From Rhodospirillales bacterium (GTDB lineage Bacteria; Pseudomonadota; Alphaproteobacteria; Rhodospirillales; JAPHTL01), in the NCBI GenBank assembly GCA_026193355.1, contig JAPHTL010000020.1, positions 1 through 5,722 of the forward strand: 5,722 nt of DNA. Direction: 5' to 3'. Shown here in pieces: positions 1 through 5,722 of the stretch (position 1 is its first letter; each line of letters starts with the position of its first letter). The translations under genes were made by a program, and so were the position numbers. The notes beneath the pieces were generated by a model. That model saw only the letters and a list, made by a program, of their open reading frames with translations, was not told the origin of the DNA and made no database searches.

Positions 1-252
1 GAGGGACTCGCCGCCAACGGCCGGGTTTCAGCGCTTCAGAACGCCTTCCACGAAAAGCTGGGGACGCAATGCGGGTTTTGCACCCCCGGCATGATCATGG
101 CCGCCGAGGCCCTCTTGCGCAAAAACCCGAATCCTGATGAGGCCGAAATCCGCCAGGCCCTTTCGGCCAACATCTGTCGCTGCACCGGCTATGTAAAGAT
201 CATCGAATCCGTACAAGCCGCCGCCACCGTCCGGCAAGAGGCCGCATCGTGA
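1..252 (+). CDS. hcrC: 4-hydroxybenzoyl-CoA reductase, gamma subunit ([2Fe-2S]), C-terminal part
   Basis: This is the last 83 residues of an iron-sulfur subunit of the xanthine oxidase family; the start lies before the window. Visible are QCGFCTPG (Cys24, Cys27) and NICRCTGY (Cys59, Cys61), giving C-X2-C-X31-C-X-C, the ligand pattern of the second, helical [2Fe-2S] domain. The N-terminal ferredoxin-like domain with the other cluster is missing only because of the window edge (family length is about 160 residues). In the family this subunit carries electrons between the beta subunit and the molybdenum site in the cytoplasm; the Gln before Cys24 normally sits next to the pterin. The TGA stop overlaps the GTG start of the next gene (GTGA, 249-252), so the two are probably translationally coupled. 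The fold is certain. Assignment to 4-hydroxybenzoyl-CoA reductase comes from the two downstream genes; an alternative name is hbaB. Confidence 0.88.
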   Translation, partial: EGLAANGRVSALQNAFHEKLGTQCGFCTPGMIMAAEALLRKNPNPDEAEIRQALSANICRCTGYVKIIESVQAAATVRQEAAS

Positions 253-2603
253 GCACCGTGGCAAAGGCGAGAAAAGCGGCGGGCGACCGCCTTCCCCTGA
301 TCGACGGGATTGAAAAAGTCAGTGGATCGGCGCGCTACACTGCCGATCTCGACGCCCGCGGGGCGCTGGTCGGCCGCATCTATCGCAGCCCCTATCCCCA
401 TGCCGAGATCCTGTCCGTCGACATCAGTGAGGCCGAAAAGCTGCCCGGCGTGGTCAAGATCATCACCGGGGACGTCTGCGACATGACCTATGGCGTGATT
501 CCCGTCGCGCAAAATGAATATCCTCTGGCGCGCGACAAGGTGCGCTATTGCGGAGAACCCGTGGCGGCGGTGGCTGCCATCGATGCCGAAACGGCGGAAA
601 AGGCCCTGTCGCTGATCCGCATGGAGGTTCGCGAACTGCCCGCCTATTTCGAGGCGGCTGAGTCGCGGGAACCCGGCGCGGAGGAACTGCACGAAAAGAA
701 GGCGGGCAATATCGACCGCGACGTCCACCACGAATTCGGCGACGTCGAAGCCGGGTTCGCCGATGCCGATGTCGTGCTGGAAGACACCTACGACTGCGAG
801 GAAGTCACCCACCTGCATATCGAGCCCCATGCGGCGCTGGCGGAATACGACCCCCACCGCGGCTGGCTGACCCTGCATTCGGTCACCCAGGTTCCCTATT
901 ACGTCCACCTGATGCTGGCCCGCTGCATGAAGATGGACACGGCGCATATCCGGGTCATCAAGCCCTTCATCGGCGGCGGGTTCGGCGCGCGGACGGAAAC
1001 CCTGAACTTCGAGATCATCACGGCATTGCTTGCCCGGGAAGCTGGCGGAAAAGTCCGCATGGTGCTGAACCGTGAAGAAACATTCCTCACCCACCGCGGT
1101 CGACCGAAAACCCATATCCGGCTGAAGCTCGGCGCGATGAAGGACGGAAAACTGACCGCCTGTCAGGCCGAGGTCGTCCAGCGCGGCGGCGCCTATGGCG
1201 GTTACGGCATCGTCACCATCCTTTATGCGGGCGCACTGCTCAACGCGCTCTATGACATCCCGGCGGTGCGCTACGACGGCTATCGGGTCTATACCAACAC
1301 GCCGCCATGCGGGGCCATGCGGGGCCACGGCACGGTCGATGTGCGCTTCGCCTTCGAAACCCTGATGGACAGGATGGCGGGCGAACTGGGTCTCGACCCT
1401 TTCGCCATAAGGCGGCGTAACCTTCTGCCCCCCTGCCCGACCGAGACGATCAACGGCCTGAAGATCACCTCATACGGCCTGCCCGAATGCCTTGATTACG
1501 CCGAGGAGGCAAGCGGCTGGAAAGACCGGAACGGAGCAGACAGGACGGTTCAGGGCGCGCCGCACCTTCGCAAGGGTCTCGGCATGGGGTGTTCGCATTA
1601 CGTCTCAGGCGCGGCGAAACCGGTGCACTGGACCGGCGAACCCCATGCGGTCATCAACCTGAAGCTCGATTTCGACGGCGGCATCACCATCCTCACCGGC
1701 GCATCGGACATCGGGCAGGGTTCAAGCACCATCCTCGCCCAGGCCGTGGCCGAAGTCCTGGGCGTCGATTACGCCCGCCTGCGCGTTATCGCCAATGATT
1801 CGGCGATCACCCCGAAAGACAACGGATCATACTCCTCGCGCGTCACCTACATGGTGGGCAACGCGGCGATCGATGCGGCCAACAACCTCAAAACCATCCT
1901 GATCGAAGCGGCGGCGCGGAAACTTGACGCCCATATCGATGACATCGAATGCCTGGGAGAAGTCTATCGCGTGGCGGGTAGCCAGGACCCCGGCCTGCCC
2001 TTTAACGAAGTCGTGATCGAAGCCCTCGTCGATACGGGAACCCTGACCGTCAAGGGCACCTTCACGGTACCGAAGGAATTTCAGGGCGGGAAACATCGCG
2101 GCGGGGCCGTCGGGCCAAGCATGGGCTATTCCTACGCCGCAACCGCCGTCGCCGTAACAGTGGATATCGATACCGCGCAGGTAACCGTGGATAACGTCTG
2201 GACCGCGCTGGACTGTGGGTTCGCCATCAATCCCCTTTCCGTCGAAGGGCAGGTCCAGGGCGCGGTCTGGATGGGCCTTGGTCAGGCGATGAGCGAGGAA
2301 ACCCGTTACCACGAAGGCCTGCCATTCACCGCCAACATGCTGGATTACCGGGTGCCGAGCATTGTCGAATCACCCGGTATCAAGGTGAAGATCGTCGAAA
2401 GCATCGACCCCAACGGGCCATTCGGCGCCAAGGAAGCCAGCGAAGGGGCCCTGTCCAGCTTCATGCCCGCACTTGCCGCGGCGGTCGAAAACGCCGTCGG
2501 TGTGCGTCTGCATGAAACCCCCATCACACCGGATCGCCTGATGGATGCCCTGATCCGCAAACGGCGCGAAAACAAGCGCGCCGCAAGCAAGGGAGCGGCA
2601 TGA
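249..2603 (+). CDS. hcrA: 4-hydroxybenzoyl-CoA reductase, alpha (molybdopterin) subunit
   Basis: This 784-residue catalytic subunit binds the molybdenum-pterin cofactor and converts 4-hydroxybenzoyl-CoA to benzoyl-CoA with low-potential electrons (ferredoxin in Thauera). It has the xanthine oxidase large-subunit layout: an N-terminal a/b hammerhead-like domain (about 18-135, PLIDGIEKVSG and NEYPLARDKVRY), then cofactor domains with GGGFGAR (242-248), PPCGAMRGHGTVD (352-364), DIGQGSST (487-494), DNGSYSSR (524-531) and, near the end, GPFGAKEASEG (723-733), where Glu728 or Glu729 region holds the family's active-site glutamate. These motifs and the length (about 770 residues in Thauera HcrA) match, from memory, HcrA/HbaC rather than xanthine or aldehyde dehydrogenases. 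GTG at 249 is preferred over GTG at 258: AAGAG (236-240) lies 8 bases upstream and the N-terminus then matches family length. It overlaps hcrC and hcrB by 4 bases each. No frameshift is seen; the alternative name is hbaC. Confidence 0.93.
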   Translation: MSTVAKARKAAGDRLPLIDGIEKVSGSARYTADLDARGALVGRIYRSPYPHAEILSVDISEAEKLPGVVKIITGDVCDMTYGVIPVAQNEYPLARDKVRYCGEPVAAVAAIDAETAEKALSLIRMEVRELPAYFEAAESREPGAEELHEKKAGNIDRDVHHEFGDVEAGFADADVVLEDTYDCEEVTHLHIEPHAALAEYDPHRGWLTLHSVTQVPYYVHLMLARCMKMDTAHIRVIKPFIGGGFGARTETLNFEIITALLAREAGGKVRMVLNREETFLTHRGRPKTHIRLKLGAMKDGKLTACQAEVVQRGGAYGGYGIVTILYAGALLNALYDIPAVRYDGYRVYTNTPPCGAMRGHGTVDVRFAFETLMDRMAGELGLDPFAIRRRNLLPPCPTETINGLKITSYGLPECLDYAEEASGWKDRNGADRTVQGAPHLRKGLGMGCSHYVSGAAKPVHWTGEPHAVINLKLDFDGGITILTGASDIGQGSSTILAQAVAEVLGVDYARLRVIANDSAITPKDNGSYSSRVTYMVGNAAIDAANNLKTILIEAAARKLDAHIDDIECLGEVYRVAGSQDPGLPFNEVVIEALVDTGTLTVKGTFTVPKEFQGGKHRGGAVGPSMGYSYAATAVAVTVDIDTAQVTVDNVWTALDCGFAINPLSVEGQVQGAVWMGLGQAMSEETRYHEGLPFTANMLDYRVPSIVESPGIKVKIVESIDPNGPFGAKEASEGALSSFMPALAAAVENAVGVRLHETPITPDRLMDALIRKRRENKRAASKGAA
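2589..2595 (+). promoter_or_regulatory. ribosome binding site of hcrB
   Basis: AAGGGAG lies inside the end of hcrA. It is 4 bases from the first ATG (2600) and 7 bases from the second, adjacent ATG (2603). Spacing favours the second ATG, but the first also forms the ATGA overlap with the hcrA stop, so both starts may be used. Confidence 0.6.
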
Positions 2604-3586
2604 TGGAACCCCTGCCGCAGTTTTCGATTCTTCATCCCTCCACGGCGGACGAGGCCGCCCGCATGCGGGCGGAAAATCCCGACGCCCGTTTCCTTGCCGG
2701 CGGCACCGACCTGATGGTCAATATCCGGCGCGGTATCGAACGACCGTCTGCGGTGATCGATCTCGGCGGCATAGCCGATCTTTCGTCGGTTTCCATGGCA
2801 GGGAACGGCGATCTGCGTATTGGCGCTTCGGTGACACTGGACAGGTTGATCGAGGACGAAAGCATTGTTTCCCGCTTCCCGGTTCTGGTCGAAGCGGCGA
2901 AGCAGGTCGCAGGGTCAACGCATCGAACGATGGCGACCGTCGGCGGCAACCTGTGCCTCGATACCCGCTGCCTTTTCTACAACCAGTCCGAATGGTGGCG
3001 GCAGTCCAATGATTACTGCCTCAAGCATCGTGGCGAAGTCTGTCATGTCGCCCCCACGGGCAAACGGTGCCACGCGGCCTTCAGCGGCGATCTTGCCCCG
3101 GCACTTCTTGTTCTTGGCGCTGAGGCCGAAATCGTGGGGCCGGACGGCACACGCACCATTCCCCTTGCCGATCTTTACCGTGACGACGGCGCCGATCACC
3201 TGACGCTGGCGAACGGGGAACTCCTTACCGCCGTGACCGTTCCTGCCGCATCCCAATCGTTTGTTGCCGGCTACGAGAAGAACCGGGTCCGTGGAGGGAT
3301 CGATTTTCCCCTTGCTGGCGTCGCCGTCGCGCTTCGCCGGGATGGGTCGTCCCTTGCCGGCCTGCGTGTTGCCCTGACCGGGACCAATTCATTTCCCCTG
3401 CTGATCGACGGCGCCGACGATCTGAACGGCGGAACGGTCGATGAGGCCCTGCTGGACGCCCTTCAGAAACTGGTCATGAAACAGGTCCAGCCCATGCGCA
3501 GCACCCTGACCGCCAGCAACTACCGCCGAACCGTCGCCTGCGCACTGGCCCGTCGTTTGACCGCGCGTCTTTTCGCCCAGGCCTGA
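2600..3586 (+). CDS. hcrB: 4-hydroxybenzoyl-CoA reductase, beta subunit (FAD and [4Fe-4S])
   Basis: This 328-residue flavoprotein subunit takes electrons from the external donor into the reductase. FAD-binding motifs of the CO dehydrogenase/xanthine oxidase medium-subunit family are clear: FLAGGTDLMV (31-40) and the TVGGNLC loop (113-119). The C-terminal CODH-type domain covers about 218-325. Between them is an insertion rich in aromatic residues with Cys124, Cys140, Cys148 and Cys157. This spacing (C-X15-C-X7-C-X8-C) equals that of the [4Fe-4S] ligands I recall for Thauera HcrB (122, 138, 146, 155). The extra cluster is known as the hallmark of 4-hydroxybenzoyl-CoA reductase and is absent from ordinary xanthine oxidases, so it identifies the whole complex. 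Cys119 is an additional cysteine next to the FAD loop. The gene overlaps hcrA by ATGA (2600-2603). The second codon is also ATG (2603) and is better spaced from the Shine-Dalgarno sequence, so the protein may be 327 residues. An alternative name is hbaD. Confidence 0.94.
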   Translation: MMEPLPQFSILHPSTADEAARMRAENPDARFLAGGTDLMVNIRRGIERPSAVIDLGGIADLSSVSMAGNGDLRIGASVTLDRLIEDESIVSRFPVLVEAAKQVAGSTHRTMATVGGNLCLDTRCLFYNQSEWWRQSNDYCLKHRGEVCHVAPTGKRCHAAFSGDLAPALLVLGAEAEIVGPDGTRTIPLADLYRDDGADHLTLANGELLTAVTVPAASQSFVAGYEKNRVRGGIDFPLAGVAVALRRDGSSLAGLRVALTGTNSFPLLIDGADDLNGGTVDEALLDALQKLVMKQVQPMRSTLTASNYRRTVACALARRLTARLFAQA

Positions 3587-3693
3587 AAATGGCGCTCGTC
3601 AGCCTTGTGATTGCCATCACTGCCTTTGATGCCTGTATCCCGTAACCTTGCAGCTGGTTGAGCAATCATCCGGCTTGCCGACGGGAGATGAAA
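3587..3693 (+). other. intergenic region between hcrB and the membrane protein gene
   Basis: This 107-base gap separates hcrB from the next gene. It holds a small hairpin, GTGAT-TGCC-ATCAC (3607-3620), with only 5 base pairs and no following T-tract, so it is not an intrinsic terminator. A weak promoter-like pair, TTGCCA (3611-3616) and TGTATC 17 bases on (3634-3639), is too poor in the second box to call. Read-through from hcrB into the next gene is therefore possible but not shown. Confidence 0.35.
3683..3687 (+). promoter_or_regulatory. ribosome binding site of the membrane protein gene
   Basis: GGGAG stands directly against ATG 3688 (no spacing) but 6 bases before the in-frame ATG at 3694. 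This argues for 3694 as the true start, and against both 3688 and the upstream in-frame TTG at 3658. Confidence 0.6.
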
Positions 3694-4392
3694 ATGGGCA
3701 AGGGTCAGAAAAGGTTTACACAGAAGCTGGTGAACGGCCGCATCAAGGTCGTTCCCGTTGAATCACGCGCCATGTCCCCGGCCGCGGTGATAATGGCTTT
3801 CCTGGCGCTTGGCATTCTTACGCTGGCGATTGTCCTGTGGTTCGGCTTTCTTGGTAACCTCAAGCAGGTGAAGAATGCAGAGACCGAAGCCGAAAATGTC
3901 GCTGAAATCTACGCCCACAAGGTGCGCTTTGGCATGGGCGCCGAAGAAGTACGCGATCATTACCCTTCCTTGCTCGTCGCCTACGACGGCCGCGATCGCA
4001 AGGCCGGAACATTCCTGCTCAAGAATGCCCGACATACGATCTGGTTCATTGATGACGGGCGGTCTGGTGAACAGGCCTATCGCATCAATTATGAGAAGGT
4101 TTTCCACGACCTGACGGAAGAGGAAATCCTGACTCATCTGGTCATGCGTTATGGCCGATTTGTTTACGATGACTGCCGTCAGGTGATCAGCGCCGGCAGG
4201 CCCCGGTGCCATTACCGGTGGCAGGGCGAGGACGGCGCTTCCATTGATGCATATACCCGCAAGGTCGATGTGAACGGAAAGCCAACCCTGCACCTGAGCA
4301 TTATCGCCACCGATACATACCTGGAGGCAAAGGTCATCCGCGCCAGCATCGCCCGGAACGAGCCATCCATTCCGCCAAATGGACGCTTCTGA
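3694..4392 (+). CDS. unrecognised membrane-anchored protein with a probable periplasmic domain
   Basis: I do not recognise this protein. With the chosen ATG it has 232 residues. A basic N-terminus (MGKGQKRF...) is followed by one strongly hydrophobic helix at about 29-53. There is no cleavage-site pattern, so it looks like a signal anchor with a short cytoplasmic tail and the rest outside. The segment 60-76 is charged and could be helical. Next comes VRFGMGAEEVRDHYP (77-91), which loosely recalls the GM-x-x-x-EV turn of small BamE/SmpA-like domains; that is a weak resemblance. Cys161 and Cys172 sit in YDDC...RCHYRW and could form a disulfide in the periplasm. The remainder looks beta-rich (SIDAYTRKVDV, TLHLSIIATDTYLEAKV). 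It lies 107 bases behind hcrB on the same strand, but nothing in the sequence ties it to aromatic metabolism. The reading frame is intact and has a good ribosome binding site, so I consider it a real gene. The longer in-frame TTG start at 3658 would add 12 residues. Confidence 0.8.
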   Translation: MGKGQKRFTQKLVNGRIKVVPVESRAMSPAAVIMAFLALGILTLAIVLWFGFLGNLKQVKNAETEAENVAEIYAHKVRFGMGAEEVRDHYPSLLVAYDGRDRKAGTFLLKNARHTIWFIDDGRSGEQAYRINYEKVFHDLTEEEILTHLVMRYGRFVYDDCRQVISAGRPRCHYRWQGEDGASIDAYTRKVDVNGKPTLHLSIIATDTYLEAKVIRASIARNEPSIPPNGRF

Positions 4393-4459
4393 GCGACGTG
4401 CAAGACCTCCAAACGGGTCACCAAACCGCCCAAATTCTTGCCGATTTTCCGCTGTTTCC

Positions 4460-4488
4460 TTGACCATCTCCGTAATTGGTATTAAAGT
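4460..4488 (+). promoter_or_regulatory. candidate sigma-70 promoter of the GNAT gene
   Basis: TTGACC (4460-4465, 5 of 6 consensus) and TAAAGT (4483-4488, 4 of 6) are separated by 17 bases. They lie in an AT-richer part of the 160-base gap (4393-4552), about 65 bases before the start codon. An imperfect dyad with arms GGTA (4478-4481) and TACC (4488-4491) covers the -10 box and could be an operator. If the promoter is real, the GNAT gene is transcribed at least partly independently of the hcr genes. Promoter recognition by eye in alphaproteobacteria is uncertain. Confidence 0.42.
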
Positions 4489-4552
4489 ACCGGTTTATGT
4501 ATTTTTGCTGTTGCCACCTTGCGCAACCGCTTGAACAGGGGGATAAAGGTTA

Positions 4553-5548
4553 ATGGCGGATAATTCAGGTCACTCCTTCAGGCCACTCCGGGCCGACGAT
4601 CTCGACGCTGTCGTTTCCCTCGACGGGCGCATAATCGGGAACCCGCGCCGTGGTTTCTTCGAGAAGCGCCTTGCCGCCGCCGCCGCTACACCAGACGCTT
4701 TTCTGACCATCGCCGCCGAGAAAGATGGAACCCTTGCCGGTTTCGCCTTTGCGCGCATCCAGGATGGCGACTTTGGCGACACACGCAAGGTCGCCGTCCT
4801 CGATATCATAGGCATTGCCCCGGACGAACAGGGCAAGGGCCTTGGACTGGCTCTTATCGACGGTATGGAAGCCAAGATGCGCAAGCGCGGAATTTCCGTA
4901 CTGCGTACCCAGGCCGAATGGTCCAATGATCGGGTCATGGGTTTCTTCGCCCGTTCGGGTTTTGCCCTGGCGCCGCGCATGGTGGTTGAGCGACCGACCG
5001 AGGGAAGGGGCGATGAGGTTGAGATCTCAACCCAGCAGCAGACCTTTGATTCGGATATGGAGGATCATTCCGATCCCGGTGGCGACGACTTTGTCGCCCT
5101 GTCCCGTGATCGTTTTCCCGTTCGTTCCCTCGAAGAAGGGGATCTCCCAGCGATCATACGGATCGACAAGAAGCTGACCGGCGCGGATCGTGGCGGGTAT
5201 TTCCAGGAAAAGATGGCGGAAGTCATGCGTGAATCCGGCATCCGTATTTCCCTGATCGCTGAATCGGATGGATCATCGGCGGGCTATATCATGGCCCGGG
5301 TCGATTACGGCGAGTTCGGAAGAACCGATTCGGCCGCCGTCATAGACACCATTGGCGTTGATCCGGCCTATGCCCATCAAGGTATAGGCCATGCGTTGAT
5401 GAGCCAGCTTCTGGCCAACCTGTCCGTCCTGCGGGTCGATACCGTGCGATCCATGGTGCGCTGGAACAATTATGGCCTGATTGGCTTCCTCGAGAACTGT
5501 GGGTTCACGCCTTCGCAGCGTGTCGTCCTGACCAAAACCATCCAATAG
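4553..5548 (+). CDS. tandem-domain GNAT family N-acetyltransferase
   Basis: This 331-residue soluble protein consists of two GNAT domains, about 9-147 and 188-330, joined by an acidic, Gln- and Asp-rich linker (148-187). Domain 1 has the acetyl-CoA loop IGIAPDEQGKGLG (86-98) and the C-terminal pattern NDRVMGFFARSGF (125-137). Domain 2 has IGVDPAYAHQGIG (267-279) and NNYGLIGFLENCGF (305-318). Both copies also share an unusual lead-in, G-(D/E)-F-G followed by AV-x-D-x-IG, so they arose by duplication. The tyrosine many GNAT enzymes use as general acid, five residues before the end of the GF motif, is Phe132 in domain 1 and Leu313 in domain 2. The ATG is preceded by AGGGGGA (4537-4543) at 9 bases. 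GNAT proteins acetylate amines of small molecules or proteins; the substrate here is unknown. In Rhodopseudomonas palustris the GNAT enzyme BadL acetylates aminobenzoates to control benzoate genes; a similar role here is only a guess from position. The family call is firm, the function open. Confidence 0.87.
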   Translation: MADNSGHSFRPLRADDLDAVVSLDGRIIGNPRRGFFEKRLAAAAATPDAFLTIAAEKDGTLAGFAFARIQDGDFGDTRKVAVLDIIGIAPDEQGKGLGLALIDGMEAKMRKRGISVLRTQAEWSNDRVMGFFARSGFALAPRMVVERPTEGRGDEVEISTQQQTFDSDMEDHSDPGGDDFVALSRDRFPVRSLEEGDLPAIIRIDKKLTGADRGGYFQEKMAEVMRESGIRISLIAESDGSSAGYIMARVDYGEFGRTDSAAVIDTIGVDPAYAHQGIGHALMSQLLANLSVLRVDTVRSMVRWNNYGLIGFLENCGFTPSQRVVLTKTIQ

Positions 5549-5590
5549 CGTCTCTTCCTGCTTCACCTCAAGGCCTCTGGACAAAAAGAA

Positions 5591-5611
5591 ACCCGCCCCA
5601 AAGGGGCGGGT
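5591..5611. terminator. intrinsic terminator, best oriented for the minus strand
   Basis: Two perfect 9-base arms, ACCCGCCCC (5591-5599) and GGGGCGGGT (5603-5611), enclose an AAA loop. On the minus strand the stem is followed directly by TTCTTTTTGT (complement of 5590-5581), a good U-tract. On the + strand it is followed by GAAGTTTGGAATTT, a poor tract. It lies 42 bases behind the GNAT stop and may end that transcript too, but its polarity points to a gene entering from the right on the minus strand. Confidence 0.8.
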
Positions 5612-5722
5612 GAAGTTTGGAATTTACCAGGAAGGATGTTCCTCGAAAGCGAGAAACAGCGTCCGATCGCAAATAAATCCGTTCGAACAATTTGAATATT
5701 ACATTTTTCTAATGTTCGGTCA
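5612..5722. other. non-coding tail, AT-rich, no gene supported
   Basis: No open frame with a start codon and coding character was found on either strand. A hairpin with CTCG/CGAG arms (5642-5645, 5650-5653) extended past a mismatch by TGTT/AACA (5637-5640, 5655-5658) is visible. From about 5660 the sequence turns clearly AT-rich, unlike the GC-rich genes before it, as is usual for an untranslated or promoter region of a gene beyond the edge. Confidence 0.4.

Noticed and set aside
189..1328. Long open frame (379 codons) on the minus strand opposite hcrC and hcrA
   Set aside because: It lies wholly opposite genes with clear family motifs. Its length follows from GC-rich codon periodicity, and its translation shows no recognisable domain.
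1827..2312. Minus-strand open frame of 161 codons opposite hcrA
   Set aside because: It lies fully inside the conserved molybdopterin domain of hcrA and has no domain of its own.
3607..3620. Hairpin GTGAT-TGCC-ATCAC as a terminator after hcrB
   Set aside because: The stem is only 5 bp, not GC-rich, and has no T-tract after it on either strand.
3589..3645. Hydrophobic 18-codon frame (ATG 3589 to TAA 3643-3645) right after hcrB
   Set aside because: It has no Shine-Dalgarno sequence, is very short and lacks any sign of conservation visible here; chance is the simpler reading.
3763..4467. Open frame of 234 codons on the minus strand opposite the membrane protein gene
   Set aside because: The + strand frame has a good ribosome binding site and a sensible membrane-anchor layout; the minus frame resembles an antisense shadow with no domain.
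5680..5687. GTTCGAAC, similar to a tRNA T-loop
   Set aside because: The flanking bases do not form a proper 5-bp T-stem on either strand and no acceptor stem, anticodon arm or CCA end can be placed; it is just an 8-base palindrome.
5624..5695. Minus-strand frame ending with ...FEEHPSW and TAA at 5624-5626, just before the terminator
   Set aside because: It would suit the terminator polarity, but the frame is only about 24 codons between stops (upstream TAA at 5699-5701) and has no normal start codon. It could be a remnant, but that cannot be supported.

Overview
The window reads as GC-rich proteobacterial DNA, most likely from an alphaproteobacterium (Rhodospirillales-like) that can degrade aromatic compounds without oxygen. 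This placement rests on base composition, codon use and the enzyme family seen; no taxonomic marker gene is present. All supported genes lie on the + strand.

Bases 1-3586 hold a tightly packed three-gene unit for 4-hydroxybenzoyl-CoA reductase, a molybdenum enzyme of the xanthine oxidase family. In order these are the C-terminal part of the [2Fe-2S] gamma subunit (hcrC, cut by the window edge), the complete molybdopterin-binding alpha subunit (hcrA) and the complete FAD/[4Fe-4S] beta subunit (hcrB). Neighbouring genes overlap by 4 bases (GTGA, then ATGA), so they are probably translationally coupled. The strongest evidence for this enzyme, rather than a generic xanthine oxidase relative, is a four-cysteine loop in HcrB spaced as in the known [4Fe-4S] loop of the Thauera enzyme, together with near-family-length, family-specific motifs in HcrA. 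The enzyme reductively removes the para hydroxyl of 4-hydroxybenzoyl-CoA, giving benzoyl-CoA, the central intermediate of anaerobic aromatic degradation.

Bases 3587-4392 contain a 107-base gap with no clear terminator, then a gene for an unrecognised protein of about 232 residues. It has one N-terminal membrane helix and a probable periplasmic domain with a cysteine pair.

Bases 4393-5548 contain a 160-base AT-richer gap with a plausible sigma-70 promoter, then a 331-residue protein made of two GNAT acetyltransferase domains in tandem. Both copies keep the acetyl-CoA loop but lack the tyrosine often used as general acid. Its link to aromatic metabolism is only positional.

Bases 5549-5722 hold no supported gene. 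A perfect 9-bp GC-rich hairpin is an intrinsic terminator whose best T-tract lies on the minus strand, which suggests a convergent gene beyond the window or a two-way terminator. The last ~70 bases are notably AT-rich.

Overall this is a recognisable catabolic operon end with two less understood genes behind it. I see no CRISPR array, insertion sequence, phage gene or RNA gene.
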